Position numbers and translations under genes: made by a program
Notes under the pieces: model-generated
What the model saw: the letters and a program-made list of their open reading frames with translations, nothing else
Database searches by the model: none
What the model was told of the DNA's origin: nothing
Shown: piece after piece, positions 49,782-58,789 of the stretch
How the letters are laid out: each line of letters starts with the position of its first letter
Position numbering within the stretch: the first letter of the stretch is position 1
From: Microbacterium suwonense
GTDB lineage: Bacteria; Actinomycetota; Actinomycetes; Actinomycetales; Microbacteriaceae
NCBI RefSeq assembly: GCF_030296555.1
Contig: NZ_AP027728.1
Coordinates: 558,001-622,000 of the forward strand
Length of the DNA stretch: 64,000 bases
Reading direction: 5' to 3'

Positions 49782-50231
49782 CTACTCGCTCGCCGTGCTT
49801 TCCAGCGCCCACTTCTTGACGATCCCGAGGTTCGCCAGCGGGATGTAAGAGCCGATCTGCGGATGATCCACGGACACGCCGAAGGCACCCGCCTGCTGGA
49901 AGCGGATGACGTACTCGAGTGCGTCCGGCATCGGTATGCCGAAGACCGGTACGCTATCGGCCCCGGGTTCGGTCAGGCCGAGAAGCCGACCGGCTTCGGT
50001 CGCTCTGGCCGCGCTGCTGTAAATGCAGATCACCGGCCCCTGTTCGAGACCCGCTGAATAGGGATGCGGTTGCTCGGCGGATCCACGGGCGATGAAGAAC
50101 CACGTCGGCAAGCGGCTCACCTGCTTCCACAGGGCCATCTCCGGCGCCGTGTCTCCCTGCGGTGCCGCTCGGACTGCCTCATGAAGGCGGTCCAGCTCGG
50201 CGGTCATCTCTGCTTCGACGCTGTTGCTCAT
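49782..50231 (-). CDS. Hypothetical soluble protein
   Basis: A 149-residue protein with a helical start (AEMTAELDRLHEAVRAAP) followed by an alternating strand/helix region including PTWFFIARGSAEQPHPYSAG and FGIPMPDALEYVIRFQQAGA. The layout slightly recalls SseB-like proteins, but I would not assign it. ATG 50231 has GGGAGAC at correct spacing and is preferred to the longer frame from 50294. Confidence 0.6.
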   Translation of the reverse strand: MSNSVEAEMTAELDRLHEAVRAAPQGDTAPEMALWKQVSRLPTWFFIARGSAEQPHPYSAGLEQGPVICIYSSAARATEAGRLLGLTEPGADSVPVFGIPMPDALEYVIRFQQAGAFGVSVDHPQIGSYIPLANLGIVKKWALESTASE

Positions 50232-50350
50232 CGATGTCTCCCTGTGCGTAGTGTCAGCAACCAGTCTTGCAGAGCGCTTGGACATAAGCGGCACCGGCGG
50301 CCCGACGTCGTGATGGTCGCGCTTCTGCGGTGACCGGACGCCTCATTCGA

Positions 50351-51874
50351 TCAGCGGAATCGAGACAGGCGATCGGTGACGGCGCGCGCGTCTCCGACAT
50401 CGGAGATGAGGGCGATATAGCCGTCTGGACGGAGGAGCACGAGTGAGTGAGGCGTCGCGCGGTAGGCCTGAGTCAGATGGCCGCCGGCGTCCGCGACCTC
50501 GTCGCGCCGGGCCGGATGCTCGACGATGCGCAGTATCCGGAGCTCGGAGCCGGCGTCGTCGACGGTGACCGATCCCGTGAAGTCCAGGAGCGTAAAGCGG
50601 CCGCCGCGCGTCAGCTCGAACAGTCGATGCTCGCCGTTCGGATCGGTCAGCCCGGTCGCATCGGGTGCACGGTCTCCGGCGCGCAGCTCGGCGGAATCGT
50701 CGCGGTCGTCCTGCACCAAGGCGGAGCTGCGGTAGCCGATGTCGAGCTGGATCGTGCTCGCATCGCGGCGGGTCGATGGCCCCTTCTGCTCAAGGACCTG
50801 CTTCAGGCGGGCGTTCGAGAGCTCGAGCACGCCCGCGGCGATCGGCCGCCGCTCGGCCTCGTAGCTGTCCAGCAGAACGTCCGGAGCTCCGTCGGCGACG
50901 GCTGCGAGCTTCCAGGCGAGGTTGTGAGCGTCCTGGATGCCGGTGTTCATACCCTGCCCGCCGGCCGGCGAGTGAACGTGCGCCGCGTCTCCGGCGAGGA
51001 AGACACGCCCGGCGCGGTAACGGTCGGCGAGACGGACGTTGGCGCGCCAGAGCGTGGACCACTCGGGCTCGTGCAGACGGATGTCGGAACGACCGCTGCG
51101 GCGCTCCAGGATCGCCTGAAGGTTCTCCAGAGCAGTCTCGGCGGTCTGCCCGGGCACGATACTGGCCTGATACTGGAACAGGCCGGTGGAGGGGAGCGGG
51201 CACAGGCTGGCAGCGCCCTCCGCATGCCGCCACATGTGCCAGGAGCCACGGTCGACGCCATCGGCGGCGAGGTCGGCGACGAGCATCCGCACGCCTTCAC
51301 GAGTCTCACCCTCGAAAGCGAACCCGGACTGCTTGCGGACGATGCTGCGCCCGCCGTCGCAGCCGACGAGCCAACGCGAGACGATCGTCGTCTGCTCGCC
51401 GGCACGGACGATCGTCGCCGACACCGCGTCATCCGACTGCTCCACGCGCTCCAGGCGCGTACCGAACTCGACCTCGCCGCCGAACTTCGCCAGCAGCGAC
51501 CGCAGGGTCTCCTCGATCCGCCACTGGGGAGTGATGAGGCTCGTCGTGTAGGGGATATCCGGCCGGTTCTTGAGGGATTCCGGCTCGGCGCCGCCGAGGG
51601 TGACTGTGCCGTCGAGCCCGGTCGATCGCATCGGCATCGCCATCCGGCCGTGAGAGAGCACGCGGTCGACGATGCCGAGATCCTCGAACACCTCCAGGGT
51701 GCGCGGCTGCACTCCTTTGCCGCGGGATCCGATCTGCGGGCCGGCGCCGGCGTCGATCAGCCGGAAGGGAACGCCCTTCCGTGCGAGTTCGCAGGCCAGC
51801 GTGAGCCCGGTGGGACCGGCCCCGACGACCAGCACCGTGGCCTCCGCCGGCACCGACGATGTCGCATCGGTCAT
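50351..51874 (-). CDS. FAD-dependent aromatic-type monooxygenase
   Basis: A 507-residue flavoprotein of the group A hydroxylase family (PheA/TfdB, rifampin monooxygenase type). Motifs are VLVVGAGPTGLTLACELARK (FAD ADP-binding), GCDGGRSIVRK (DG motif), VFLAGDAAHVHSPAGGQGMN (GD motif) and a C-terminal thioredoxin-like domain ending in VGDARAVTDRL. It hydroxylates an aromatic compound using NAD(P)H and oxygen; the substrate is unknown. AGGAGG precedes the ATG. The divergent TetR gene and operator repeats suggest it is induced by its substrate, possibly a drug. Confidence 0.9.
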   Translation of the reverse strand: MTDATSSVPAEATVLVVGAGPTGLTLACELARKGVPFRLIDAGAGPQIGSRGKGVQPRTLEVFEDLGIVDRVLSHGRMAMPMRSTGLDGTVTLGGAEPESLKNRPDIPYTTSLITPQWRIEETLRSLLAKFGGEVEFGTRLERVEQSDDAVSATIVRAGEQTTIVSRWLVGCDGGRSIVRKQSGFAFEGETREGVRMLVADLAADGVDRGSWHMWRHAEGAASLCPLPSTGLFQYQASIVPGQTAETALENLQAILERRSGRSDIRLHEPEWSTLWRANVRLADRYRAGRVFLAGDAAHVHSPAGGQGMNTGIQDAHNLAWKLAAVADGAPDVLLDSYEAERRPIAAGVLELSNARLKQVLEQKGPSTRRDASTIQLDIGYRSSALVQDDRDDSAELRAGDRAPDATGLTDPNGEHRLFELTRGGRFTLLDFTGSVTVDDAGSELRILRIVEHPARRDEVADAGGHLTQAYRATPHSLVLLRPDGYIALISDVGDARAVTDRLSRFR

Positions 51875-51890
51875 TCGTCATCCTCCTATA

Positions 51891-51949
51891 AGATAGTAAA
51901 AGCTATCTAAACGATAAACGTGGTTGCCGAGAAAGTAAAGACTGTCTAT
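51891..51949. promoter_or_regulatory. TetR operator candidates before the monooxygenase
   Basis: AGATAG-TAAAAG-CTATCT (51891-51908) is a perfect 6-bp dyad. A related copy follows: AGTAAAAGCTATCTA at 51895-51909 and AGTAAAGACTGTCTA at 51935-51949 are similar direct repeats 40 bp apart. They fill the space between divergent genes. Confidence 0.65.
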
Positions 51950-51958
51950 CGTCGAACC

Positions 51959-52570
51959 ATGCCCACCGTGCCATCCGAATCGCCCCGTCGACGTCGGCAT
52001 GGCAAGCAGCTCGAGGAGGCTCTGCTCACCTCGGCGTGGGAGGAGCTGGTTCAGGCGGGGTACGGCCGGCTCACGATGGAATCAGTGGCCCGACGCGCGC
52101 ACACGAGTGAGCCGGTGCTCTACCGCCGCTGGGCCAACAAGGACGAGCTCGTCCTCGCCGCCGCCGAGCACTATCGTGCCGTCAACCCCGTCGAGATCCC
52201 GGACACCGGAGCCCTGCGCAGCGATCTGATCGCCTATATGACCGCCTCGAGCCAGGCACGCGCGACCTTCTTCGCCGTCGCCGCCGCGGCCGCGTTCTCA
52301 GGGCTGCTGGCCGACACCGGGCTGACTCCCACGCAGATCCGCGAAAGGGTGATGTCTGCCGAACCTCTCCCATCCAGCCAGGAGATCTACCGGCGTGCTC
52401 ACGACCGCGGCGAGCTCGACCTGCACCACATCCCCGACTCGGTGCTCGAGATGCCGTTCGAACTGGTGCGCTACAACCTGCTGATGGACCTCAAACCCCT
52501 GGGGAGCTCCCGCATCCGCTCCATCGTCGACGAACTGTTCCTGCCGCTGCTGGAACTGCACCGGAAGTGA
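51959..52570 (+). CDS. TetR/AcrR-family transcriptional regulator
   Basis: A 203-residue regulator with a basic start (RRRRHGKQLEE) and an HTH LTMESVARRAHTSEPVLYRR followed by WANKDELVLAA. The C-terminal part resembles the TetR_C domain of antibiotic-type regulators. ATG 51959 is preferred over GTG 51920, because the latter would start inside the operator region. It likely represses the divergent monooxygenase gene and itself. Confidence 0.88.
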   Translation: MPTVPSESPRRRRHGKQLEEALLTSAWEELVQAGYGRLTMESVARRAHTSEPVLYRRWANKDELVLAAAEHYRAVNPVEIPDTGALRSDLIAYMTASSQARATFFAVAAAAAFSGLLADTGLTPTQIRERVMSAEPLPSSQEIYRRAHDRGELDLHHIPDSVLEMPFELVRYNLLMDLKPLGSSRIRSIVDELFLPLLELHRK

Positions 52571-52585
52571 AGCGGCGGCCCGTCG

Positions 52586-53731
52586 TCAGGCGAACACACT
52601 CATCCCGTACAGCACGAACAGGAACAGATGCGCGGCGCCGTGCAGCGCGGTCACCCGCCGGCCGCTGAAGGTCGCCAGCGTCAGCAGCAGGGTCATGCCC
52701 AGCAGCAGCAGATTCACCGGGGTTTCGGCCAGCAGCACCTGCTGGCCGGTGAGCAGACCGATCGTCAGGACGGCGGGGATGGTCAGGCCTGCGGTGGAGA
52801 CCAGGGCGCCGTGGCACAGGTTGCTGACACGCTGCATCTCGCCGGAGAACGCTGCGCGAATGGTGGTGATGGTCTCGGGCAGGAACACGATCACGGCGAT
52901 GAGGATGCCAGACAGCGCGACAGGCGCCCCGAGGCGGTCCAGACCGTCGTCCAGCAGGGTCGCCATGTCGTGTGAGAGCAGCACGATCGGCAGCACCATG
53001 GCGATCAGCAGCAGGGTACGGATGACGAGCTCGGCACGATGCTGCGCGAAGACGAGCGCGATCGGGCCGCGCTCGGCATGCGAGACGGATGCCGGAGGCA
53101 CCGCATCCGCGACCTCCTGGAAATCCGCCCGCTGGGCACCCATCTGGCGGATCAGGAAGAACGCGTACAGCCCGACGGTGAGCAGGATCAGCGGAATCGC
53201 CTGCGCGGGTGCGTAGGCCCCCTCGATGCCGATCAGGGCCGGCAGCGCGAACGCCACCGACAGCAGCACGATCAGCATGCCCAGATACAGCGAGACGCCG
53301 GTGCGGTTCGCGCGCAGTCGGGGATGCCGCAGGCCGCCGACCAGCAGGGCGACGCCGATCACCAGGTTCATGATGATCATCGAGACCGCCATCACCGAAT
53401 CACGGGCGATCGTGGCATGGTCGCCAGGGCCGAGCATGACCGCGGCGATGAGGATCACCTCGATCGCGGCGATGGAGATCGTCAGCACGAGCGTGCCGTA
53501 CGGGTCACCGAGGCGACGGGCGAGGTGCTCCGCCTCGGTCACGACGCCGAATGCGCACACGGTGATCACCGCGACGATCACCAGCAGCACCACCCAGAGC
53601 ACTGCGGATGGAAGAGGCCCGGCGAGCAGGGGTGCGCACAGCAGCACGATGAGGAACGCTCCCCATCCGAGTGCCAGGCGGAGGATCGCGAGAGGGGAGA
53701 GAACGGCTCGAAGGAGGGATGTGACGGCCAC
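52586..53731 (-). CDS. ChaA-type calcium/sodium-proton antiporter
   Basis: About 381 residues with eleven membrane segments and two alpha repeats typical of the Ca2+:cation antiporter superfamily: VVTEAEHLARRLGDPYGTLV with IAAIEVILIAAVM, and VIVFLPETITTIRAAFSGEM with VSTAGLTIPAVL. The acidic residues in these repeats bind the cation. GTG 53731 (VAVTSLLRAVLSP) is a plausible start; the frame extends to TTG 53818 with a basic, less convincing addition. It seems to mark the return to core sequence after the island. Confidence 0.85.
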   Translation of the reverse strand: MAVTSLLRAVLSPLAILRLALGWGAFLIVLLCAPLLAGPLPSAVLWVVLLVIVAVITVCAFGVVTEAEHLARRLGDPYGTLVLTISIAAIEVILIAAVMLGPGDHATIARDSVMAVSMIIMNLVIGVALLVGGLRHPRLRANRTGVSLYLGMLIVLLSVAFALPALIGIEGAYAPAQAIPLILLTVGLYAFFLIRQMGAQRADFQEVADAVPPASVSHAERGPIALVFAQHRAELVIRTLLLIAMVLPIVLLSHDMATLLDDGLDRLGAPVALSGILIAVIVFLPETITTIRAAFSGEMQRVSNLCHGALVSTAGLTIPAVLTIGLLTGQQVLLAETPVNLLLLGMTLLLTLATFSGRRVTALHGAAHLFLFVLYGMSVFA

Positions 53732-53884
53732 GGAGTCGCACACAATCTGCAGGGCCGTCCCTGCTCGTGATTCGCCGACGGGTCGTCCCGCCGGTCGCTT
53801 TCGAGCCGATTCTATCAAGGCCCGTCGACAGGCTCAGAAGCTCCCATTCGGAACATTCGCAGCATCCGGAGCGTTCCCGCAGTC

Positions 53885-54985
53885 GTGAGCATTCTCGAGA
53901 GCATCGTGATCGGAGCCGGGCAGGCGGGACTCTCCTCGTCGTATCACCTGCGGCGTCTCGGGATCGATCATGTCGTGCTCGACGCGAACGAGCACGCCGG
54001 CGGCGCCTGGCAGCACCGCTGGGATGCGCTGACGATGATCGACGTGCACGGCGTCGCCGAGCTTCCCGGAGCGCAGGCCCCGCCGCGCAGCTCGGCGCAG
54101 GCCAACCGGGTCGTGCCGGCTTCCTTCGAGGAGTACGAGCGCCTCCATGACCTTCCTGTGGTCCGCCCGGTCACGGTACGAGAGGTGGTCGATGACCACG
54201 GCACCCTGGTGGTGCGATCGGATGCCGGAGTCTGGCGCACCCGCACCCTGGTGAACGCCACCGGAACCTGGACGAAGCCGTTCCTGCCGCACTATCCCGG
54301 CATGGAGACCTTCGTCGGCGAACAGCTGCACACCGTGGACTACCCGGGGCCCGAGTATTTCCGCGGCAAGCGTGTGCTGGTGGTCGGCGGGGGAGCCTCG
54401 GCGGTGCAGTTCCTCGGGGCGCTCGCGCCGATCACCGACACGCTCTGGGTGACCAGGCGGCCACCGGTCTGGCGCACCGACGAGTTCACGCCCGATGCCG
54501 GGGCCGCAGCCGTCGCCCTCGTGGAGCAGCGCGTCGCACAGGGGCTCCCACCGCAGAGCGTGGTGAGCGTGACGGGCCTCATGCTGCGCCCGCAGGAGCG
54601 CGAGGCCGAACGTCTCGGCGCATACGCTGCCCGGCGTCCGATGTTCGAGCACATCGAGCCCGATGGAGTGCGCTGGAGCGACGGCGCCTTCGAGCCCGTC
54701 GACGTGATCCTCTGGGCCACCGGGTTCCGTCCTGCCATCGCCCATCTCGCACCCCTGCACCTGCGCGGCCCGGCCGGCGGCATCCAGCTCGATCGCCACG
54801 GGCGCGGCACGACGGCCGTCGTCGACCCGCGCATCCAGCTCGTCGGATACGGGCCATCCGCAAGCACCATCGGAGCCAACCGCGCCGGCCGCACCGCCGC
54901 TCGCGGCGTGCAGCGCCAGCTCGCGTCAGACACAGAATCCGGCACGGCATCCGCCGCCGCTCCGTCTTGCGCTGTCGTGCACTGA
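53885..54985 (+). CDS. NAD(P)/FAD-dependent oxidoreductase (flavin monooxygenase-like)
   Basis: A 366-residue flavoprotein. The FAD site is SIVIGAGQAGLSSSYHLRRL; the NADP site is KRVLVVGGGASAVQFLGAL; the ILWATGFRPAIAHL motif is the ATG box near the end. This fits YhcX/CzcO-like flavoproteins and single-component FMOs. The start is GTG 53885; no better ATG exists upstream. The substrate is unknown. It stands alone between two genes of different direction or purpose. Confidence 0.88.
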   Translation: MSILESIVIGAGQAGLSSSYHLRRLGIDHVVLDANEHAGGAWQHRWDALTMIDVHGVAELPGAQAPPRSSAQANRVVPASFEEYERLHDLPVVRPVTVREVVDDHGTLVVRSDAGVWRTRTLVNATGTWTKPFLPHYPGMETFVGEQLHTVDYPGPEYFRGKRVLVVGGGASAVQFLGALAPITDTLWVTRRPPVWRTDEFTPDAGAAAVALVEQRVAQGLPPQSVVSVTGLMLRPQEREAERLGAYAARRPMFEHIEPDGVRWSDGAFEPVDVILWATGFRPAIAHLAPLHLRGPAGGIQLDRHGRGTTAVVDPRIQLVGYGPSASTIGANRAGRTAARGVQRQLASDTESGTASAAAPSCAVVH

Positions 54986-55032
54986 GCGGCCCGCCGGACG
55001 GGCGGTCAGGATGACCGGGTAGCCTCGCAGCT

Positions 55033-56189
55033 ATGCGTCGAGCCGGCTGGGGAGCAGTTGCGGGGCTGCTGGTCGCAGTCGTCGTTGCCGGCTGTGCGCC
55101 GTCGGCTGGGCCGGCCCCCAACGCGCCCACGACGCAGCGCACACCGTCCGCAACGCCCACCCCGACGCCGACTCTCGATCCCGCCGAGGCCGCCGTGGCG
55201 CAGATGAGCGTCGAACAGCGGGCCCGGAGCGTGGTGATGGGGCACGTGCCGGGAACAGACACCACGGTGCTGCGGGATTACATGTCGTCGGGGCTCGGCG
55301 GCTTCATCCTCATGAGCGACAACATCTCCGGCGGTCCTGATCAGGTGCGCGCCGTCACCGCAGCGCTGACGGTCGATCCGCAGCTGCCTCCGCTGATCGC
55401 CATCGACCAGGAGGGCGGAGTGGTCTCCCGGCTCTCCTGGGACGCGCTGCCCGCTGGGCGCGGATTGCAGAGCGCCGACGCGGCCTCGGTCGAGTCCGCA
55501 TTCGCGGGCCGGGCCGAGCTGGTCGCCGCCGTCGGAGCGAACGTCAACTTCGGCATCATCGCCGACGTTCCGCTGGGCCCGACGTCGTTCATCGCCTCAC
55601 GCGCACTGGGAACCGATGCCGACTCGGCGGCCACCCGCGTGCGCGCGGCCGTGCAGGGGAGAAGGGCATCGTCCTCTCGACGTTGAAGCACTTTCCCGAC
55701 CACGGCGCCGCGCCCGGTGACTCGCATCACCTCATCCCGACCACCGACGTTCCTCTCGAGAAGTGGCGGACGGCTGACGCGAAGCCCTTCATCGCCGGGA
55801 TCGACGCCGGCGCGGAACTGCTGATGTTCGGACACCTCGCATACACTGCGGTCGATGCCGCACCGGCCTCGCTCTCGGCGCGCTGGCATGCGATCGCCCG
55901 CGACGAGCTGGGCTTCGACGGCGTGATGATCACCGACGACCTCGGGATGCTCAGTTCATCCGGCGTGGCCGCCTACCACGACCCGGTCGCCAACGCCGTC
56001 CACGCGATCGTCGCCGGCAACGACATGGTGCTGATGGTCGCCGGCGCCGACGCGGAAACAGCACCGGCGATCGTCAAGGGACTCGTAGCCGCCGTCGCTG
56101 ACGGGCGGCTGCCGGCGCCGCGGCTGGACGATGCCGCGACGCGCGTGATGGAGCTGCGGATGCGATCGGCGACGGCGCAGGCTCGTTAG
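55033..56189 (+). CDS. GH3 beta-N-acetylhexosaminidase (NagZ-like) lipoprotein, one frame break
   Basis: About 385 residues. The N-terminus is a signal peptide with the lipobox VVAGC, so it is anchored at the outer face and trims cell-wall muropeptides. GH3 motifs are GGFILMSDN, PPLIAIDQEGGVVSRL, STLKHFPDHG (the His-Asp acid/base dyad of NagZ lies in the KH(F/I)PGHG region) and the nucleophile FDGVMITDDLGM. The frame breaks at the GGGG run at 55656-55659; adding one G joins the halves. It converges with the next gene, overlapping by four bases. Confidence 0.88.
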
Positions 56190-57052
56190 CCCTGCTCGCC
56201 GAGCCAGGCGTTCAGCATCCGCCCGCGCAGTACGGCGCCGCGGTCGGCGAACTCGCGCTGACGTCGCACGTACTCCGCCTTTCCCTCCGACGTCTCGATC
56301 CGCACCGGGCAGACACCCCACTCGCTCAGGTCGTACGGCGCCGCCTCCATGTCGAGCTGGCGGATGTCGCGCGCCAGCTCGAAGGCGTCCAGCAGCAGCT
56401 CGCCGGGCAGCAGCGGTCCCAGCTTCATCGCCCACTTGTACAGATCCATCCCGGCATGCAGGCAGCCGGGCTGCTCCAGCTCGGGCTGGGAGTCGCGCGT
56501 CGGCTGCAGCCGATTGCGCGGGGCGGCGTCGTCGGTGAAGAAGCGGAACGCGTCGAAGTGCGTGCAGCGCAGCTCGTGTGCCTCCACCACGGCATCCGTG
56601 CCGTCCTGCCCCAGCCGCAGCGGCGCCGGATGCCGATGCTCGGTGTCGCGATACACCATCGCCCATTCGTGCAGGCCGAAGCAGCCGAACTGTCCGGGGC
56701 GCGCGGCGGTGCGTCGCAGCATCCGCTCCACCAGCCCGGCGAGCTGCGGCTTCTCGGATCGGAACAGCGCAGTATCCGGCGCCACCGCGTCATCCGGACC
56801 TGCGGGGGTACCAGCGCCAGCCGAGCCGCTCTGGAGCGTTCTGCAGAGCCACCCCCGCGCCGGGATGCCAGCGGCGCAGCACCGACGGCTTGTACGCGTA
56901 GTAGGTGAACAGGAAGTCCCACACCGGATGCTTCTCGCCCCGCACTGCGCGGGCCCGGTGATCGGCTGTCAGCGCATCCGCCCGCGTTTCGTGTGCGATC
57001 GCACGCGCTGTCCATTCCTCCCGGGGAGGGTCGTGATCAGCGCCGTGCTCAT
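56186..57052 (-). CDS. Conserved protein often labelled 3-methyladenine DNA glycosylase, two frame breaks
   Basis: About 289 residues. Three overlapping frames together give a single protein: MSTALITTLP, then REEWTARAIAHETRADALTA and HPVWDFLFTYYAYKPSVLRR, then FGCFGLHEWAMVYRD and MEAAPYDLSEWGVCPVRIET. Breaks lie in the CCCC at 57023-57026 (one base missing) and in the CCCCC at 56804-56808 (two missing or one extra). I do not see the usual glycosylase HhH motif, so the common label is doubtful. ATG 57052 overlaps the stop of the gene before. Confidence 0.6.
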
Positions 57053-58113
57053 GATGACGTGTCGATGATCCCGGCCTCGCGCAGCTGATCGCGCAGTCCC
57101 GCGCCGTCTTCGGCGCTGACCCATGGCACGGGTTCCGGTCCGTGCTTGACGCTCGCGCGCCCGCCGGCGAGCACCGCCTCAGCGGGCAGCAGACGACGGA
57201 TGGCGACCCCGGCGACCGATTCCGGATGCTGCTCGAGGAACGCGGAGTAGATGGCCTCGTCGTGCTGGCCGTCATCGCCGACCAGCAGCCAGCGCACCTC
57301 CGGGAACTCCTCGGCGAGCCGCAGCAGGTTGGCGGACTTGTGCTCACGACCGCTGCGGAACCAGCGGTCGTGAGTGGGGCCCCAGTCGGTGAGCAGCATC
57401 GCGCCCGCTGGGAACAGGTGCCTGCTCAGAAAGCGTCGCAGTGTGGGGGCGACGTTCCAGGCGCCGGTCGACAGGTAGATCACCGGGGCGCCGGGGTGGT
57501 CGCGCCGCAGCTGTTCGAGCAGCACCGCCATCCCGGGTACGGGGGTGCGCGCGTGCTCGTTGACGACGAAGGAGTTCCAGGCGGCGATGAACGGCCGCGG
57601 GAGGGCGGTGACCATCACCGTGTCGTCCACATCGCAGACGACGCCGAAGCGCGTGTTCTCGGCGACCACGAAGACGGTCGCCTCGACGGGTTCGCGGCCC
57701 TCGACCGCCATGGTGAAGGTCTGCCAGCCCGGTTCGAGGTGGGCTTCGATGACCGTGTCGATCACCCCGCCGCGGTCGGCGACCACCTCGTGGGTGCGTC
57801 CGGCCAGTTCGACCCGCACCGCGGCGAAGCTGACGGGGATTCCGACGAATGCGCGCCAGCCGCGCACTCCGGCGCCCTCCCCGCGCTCCTTCTCCGGTGG
57901 CGGAGGGACGATGAGCACCCTGCCGACCACGCGCACCCAGCCGGTGCCGCCGTAGCCGGGAAAGGGCACGATGGTCGCCGAACGACCACGTCGGCGGGCA
58001 CGGCGCTCGCGCCAGACGTGAAAGCGGTGTTCGAGGCGAGCGAACCAGTGGATCTTGCTCGCCGAGGCAGAGGACATCGAGTCCAGTCTTTCACGCTTCC
58101 CGGCGCGGCTCAT
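57049..58113 (-). CDS. APP1-type phosphatase (DUF2183) protein
   Basis: A 354-residue protein with a beta-rich N-terminal part and a HAD-like catalytic domain: VVCDVDDTVMVTALPR (DxDxT), VIYLSTGAWNVAPTLRRFL, WLLVGDDGQHDEAIY. It is related to the catalytic domain of yeast Pah/App1 phosphatidate phosphatases; the bacterial substrate is unknown. ATG 58113 overlaps the end of the DedA gene by 23 bases; an alternative ATG 58077 (MSSASASKIHW) avoids most overlap and is also possible. Confidence 0.8.
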   Translation of the reverse strand: MSRAGKRERLDSMSSASASKIHWFARLEHRFHVWRERRARRRGRSATIVPFPGYGGTGWVRVVGRVLIVPPPPEKERGEGAGVRGWRAFVGIPVSFAAVRVELAGRTHEVVADRGGVIDTVIEAHLEPGWQTFTMAVEGREPVEATVFVVAENTRFGVVCDVDDTVMVTALPRPFIAAWNSFVVNEHARTPVPGMAVLLEQLRRDHPGAPVIYLSTGAWNVAPTLRRFLSRHLFPAGAMLLTDWGPTHDRWFRSGREHKSANLLRLAEEFPEVRWLLVGDDGQHDEAIYSAFLEQHPESVAGVAIRRLLPAEAVLAGGRASVKHGPEPVPWVSAEDGAGLRDQLREAGIIDTSS

Positions 58114-58747
58114 CCTTCATGTGGCGCTCCTCGCGGCGGGCGATGATCTTCTTCGTGACGAGGATGCCGATCAGCAGAACGGCGATGGCTCCGACGAAGA
58201 CGTACCCCGCATAGTGCACGCGCTGCGAGAGCTCCATGTAGCTGCCCGCGGCGCCGGCGGCGAGACCGACGTAGATCGATGCCCATAGCGCGCATGCCGG
58301 CAGTGTCCAGGCGATGAAGCGGCGGTAGGGGTATCTGCTCATCCCGACGGTGAGGGGGACGAGCGAATGCAGCACGGGCAGGAATCGCGACAGGAAGATG
58401 GCGATACCGCCACGACGCTGCAGGTAGCGTTCGGACCGCCGCCACTGCTCGGCACCGATGCGGCGACCGAGCCACGATGCGCGGATGTGCGGGCCGGCCC
58501 ACCGGCCCAGCCAGAAGCCGAGCGATTCGCCCAGGATCGCACCGGCGATGACCGCGATGCCGAGGGCGATGCCCTCGAGCCAGGAGGTCACGCCGATCGC
58601 GGCCACCAGCACGATGGTGTCGCCCGGTACGAGCAGGCCGATCAGGATGCTGGTCTCGAGCATGATCGCGACCCCGGCCAGTATCGTGCGCAGCACCGGA
58701 TCCACGGACTGCACCATCTCGATCGCCCAGAGCACGAAGTCGTCCAC
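58091..58747 (-). CDS. DedA-family membrane protein
   Basis: A 218-residue protein of the DedA/VTT superfamily, implicated in lipid-carrier or phospholipid translocation. Motifs are LETSILIGLLVPGDTIVLVA (E and GD), LGESLGFWLGRWAGP and FLSRFLPVLHSLVPLTVGMS (FxRxxPxxR/H-type). There are four to five membrane spans. GTG 58747 is chosen; a far longer frame up to 59935 is antisense to the pabB-like gene. It is first in a minus-strand unit with APP1-like and the 289-residue gene. Confidence 0.9.
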   Translation of the reverse strand: MDDFVLWAIEMVQSVDPVLRTILAGVAIMLETSILIGLLVPGDTIVLVAAIGVTSWLEGIALGIAVIAGAILGESLGFWLGRWAGPHIRASWLGRRIGAEQWRRSERYLQRRGGIAIFLSRFLPVLHSLVPLTVGMSRYPYRRFIAWTLPACALWASIYVGLAAGAAGSYMELSQRVHYAGYVFVGAIAVLLIGILVTKKIIARREERHMKDEPRREA

Positions 58748-58753
58748 CCCACG

Positions 58754-58782
58754 AGCGTACGGCTTTGCGCAGACCGTACGCT
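58754..58782. promoter_or_regulatory. Inverted repeat between the divergent DedA and PabB-like genes
   Basis: AGCGTACGG (58754-58762) and CCGTACGCT (58774-58782) form a perfect 9-bp dyad with an 11-bp spacer, filling most of the 42-bp gap. It could be an operator for both genes or part of overlapping promoters. Confidence 0.55.
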
Positions 58783-58789
58783 GAGAGGC

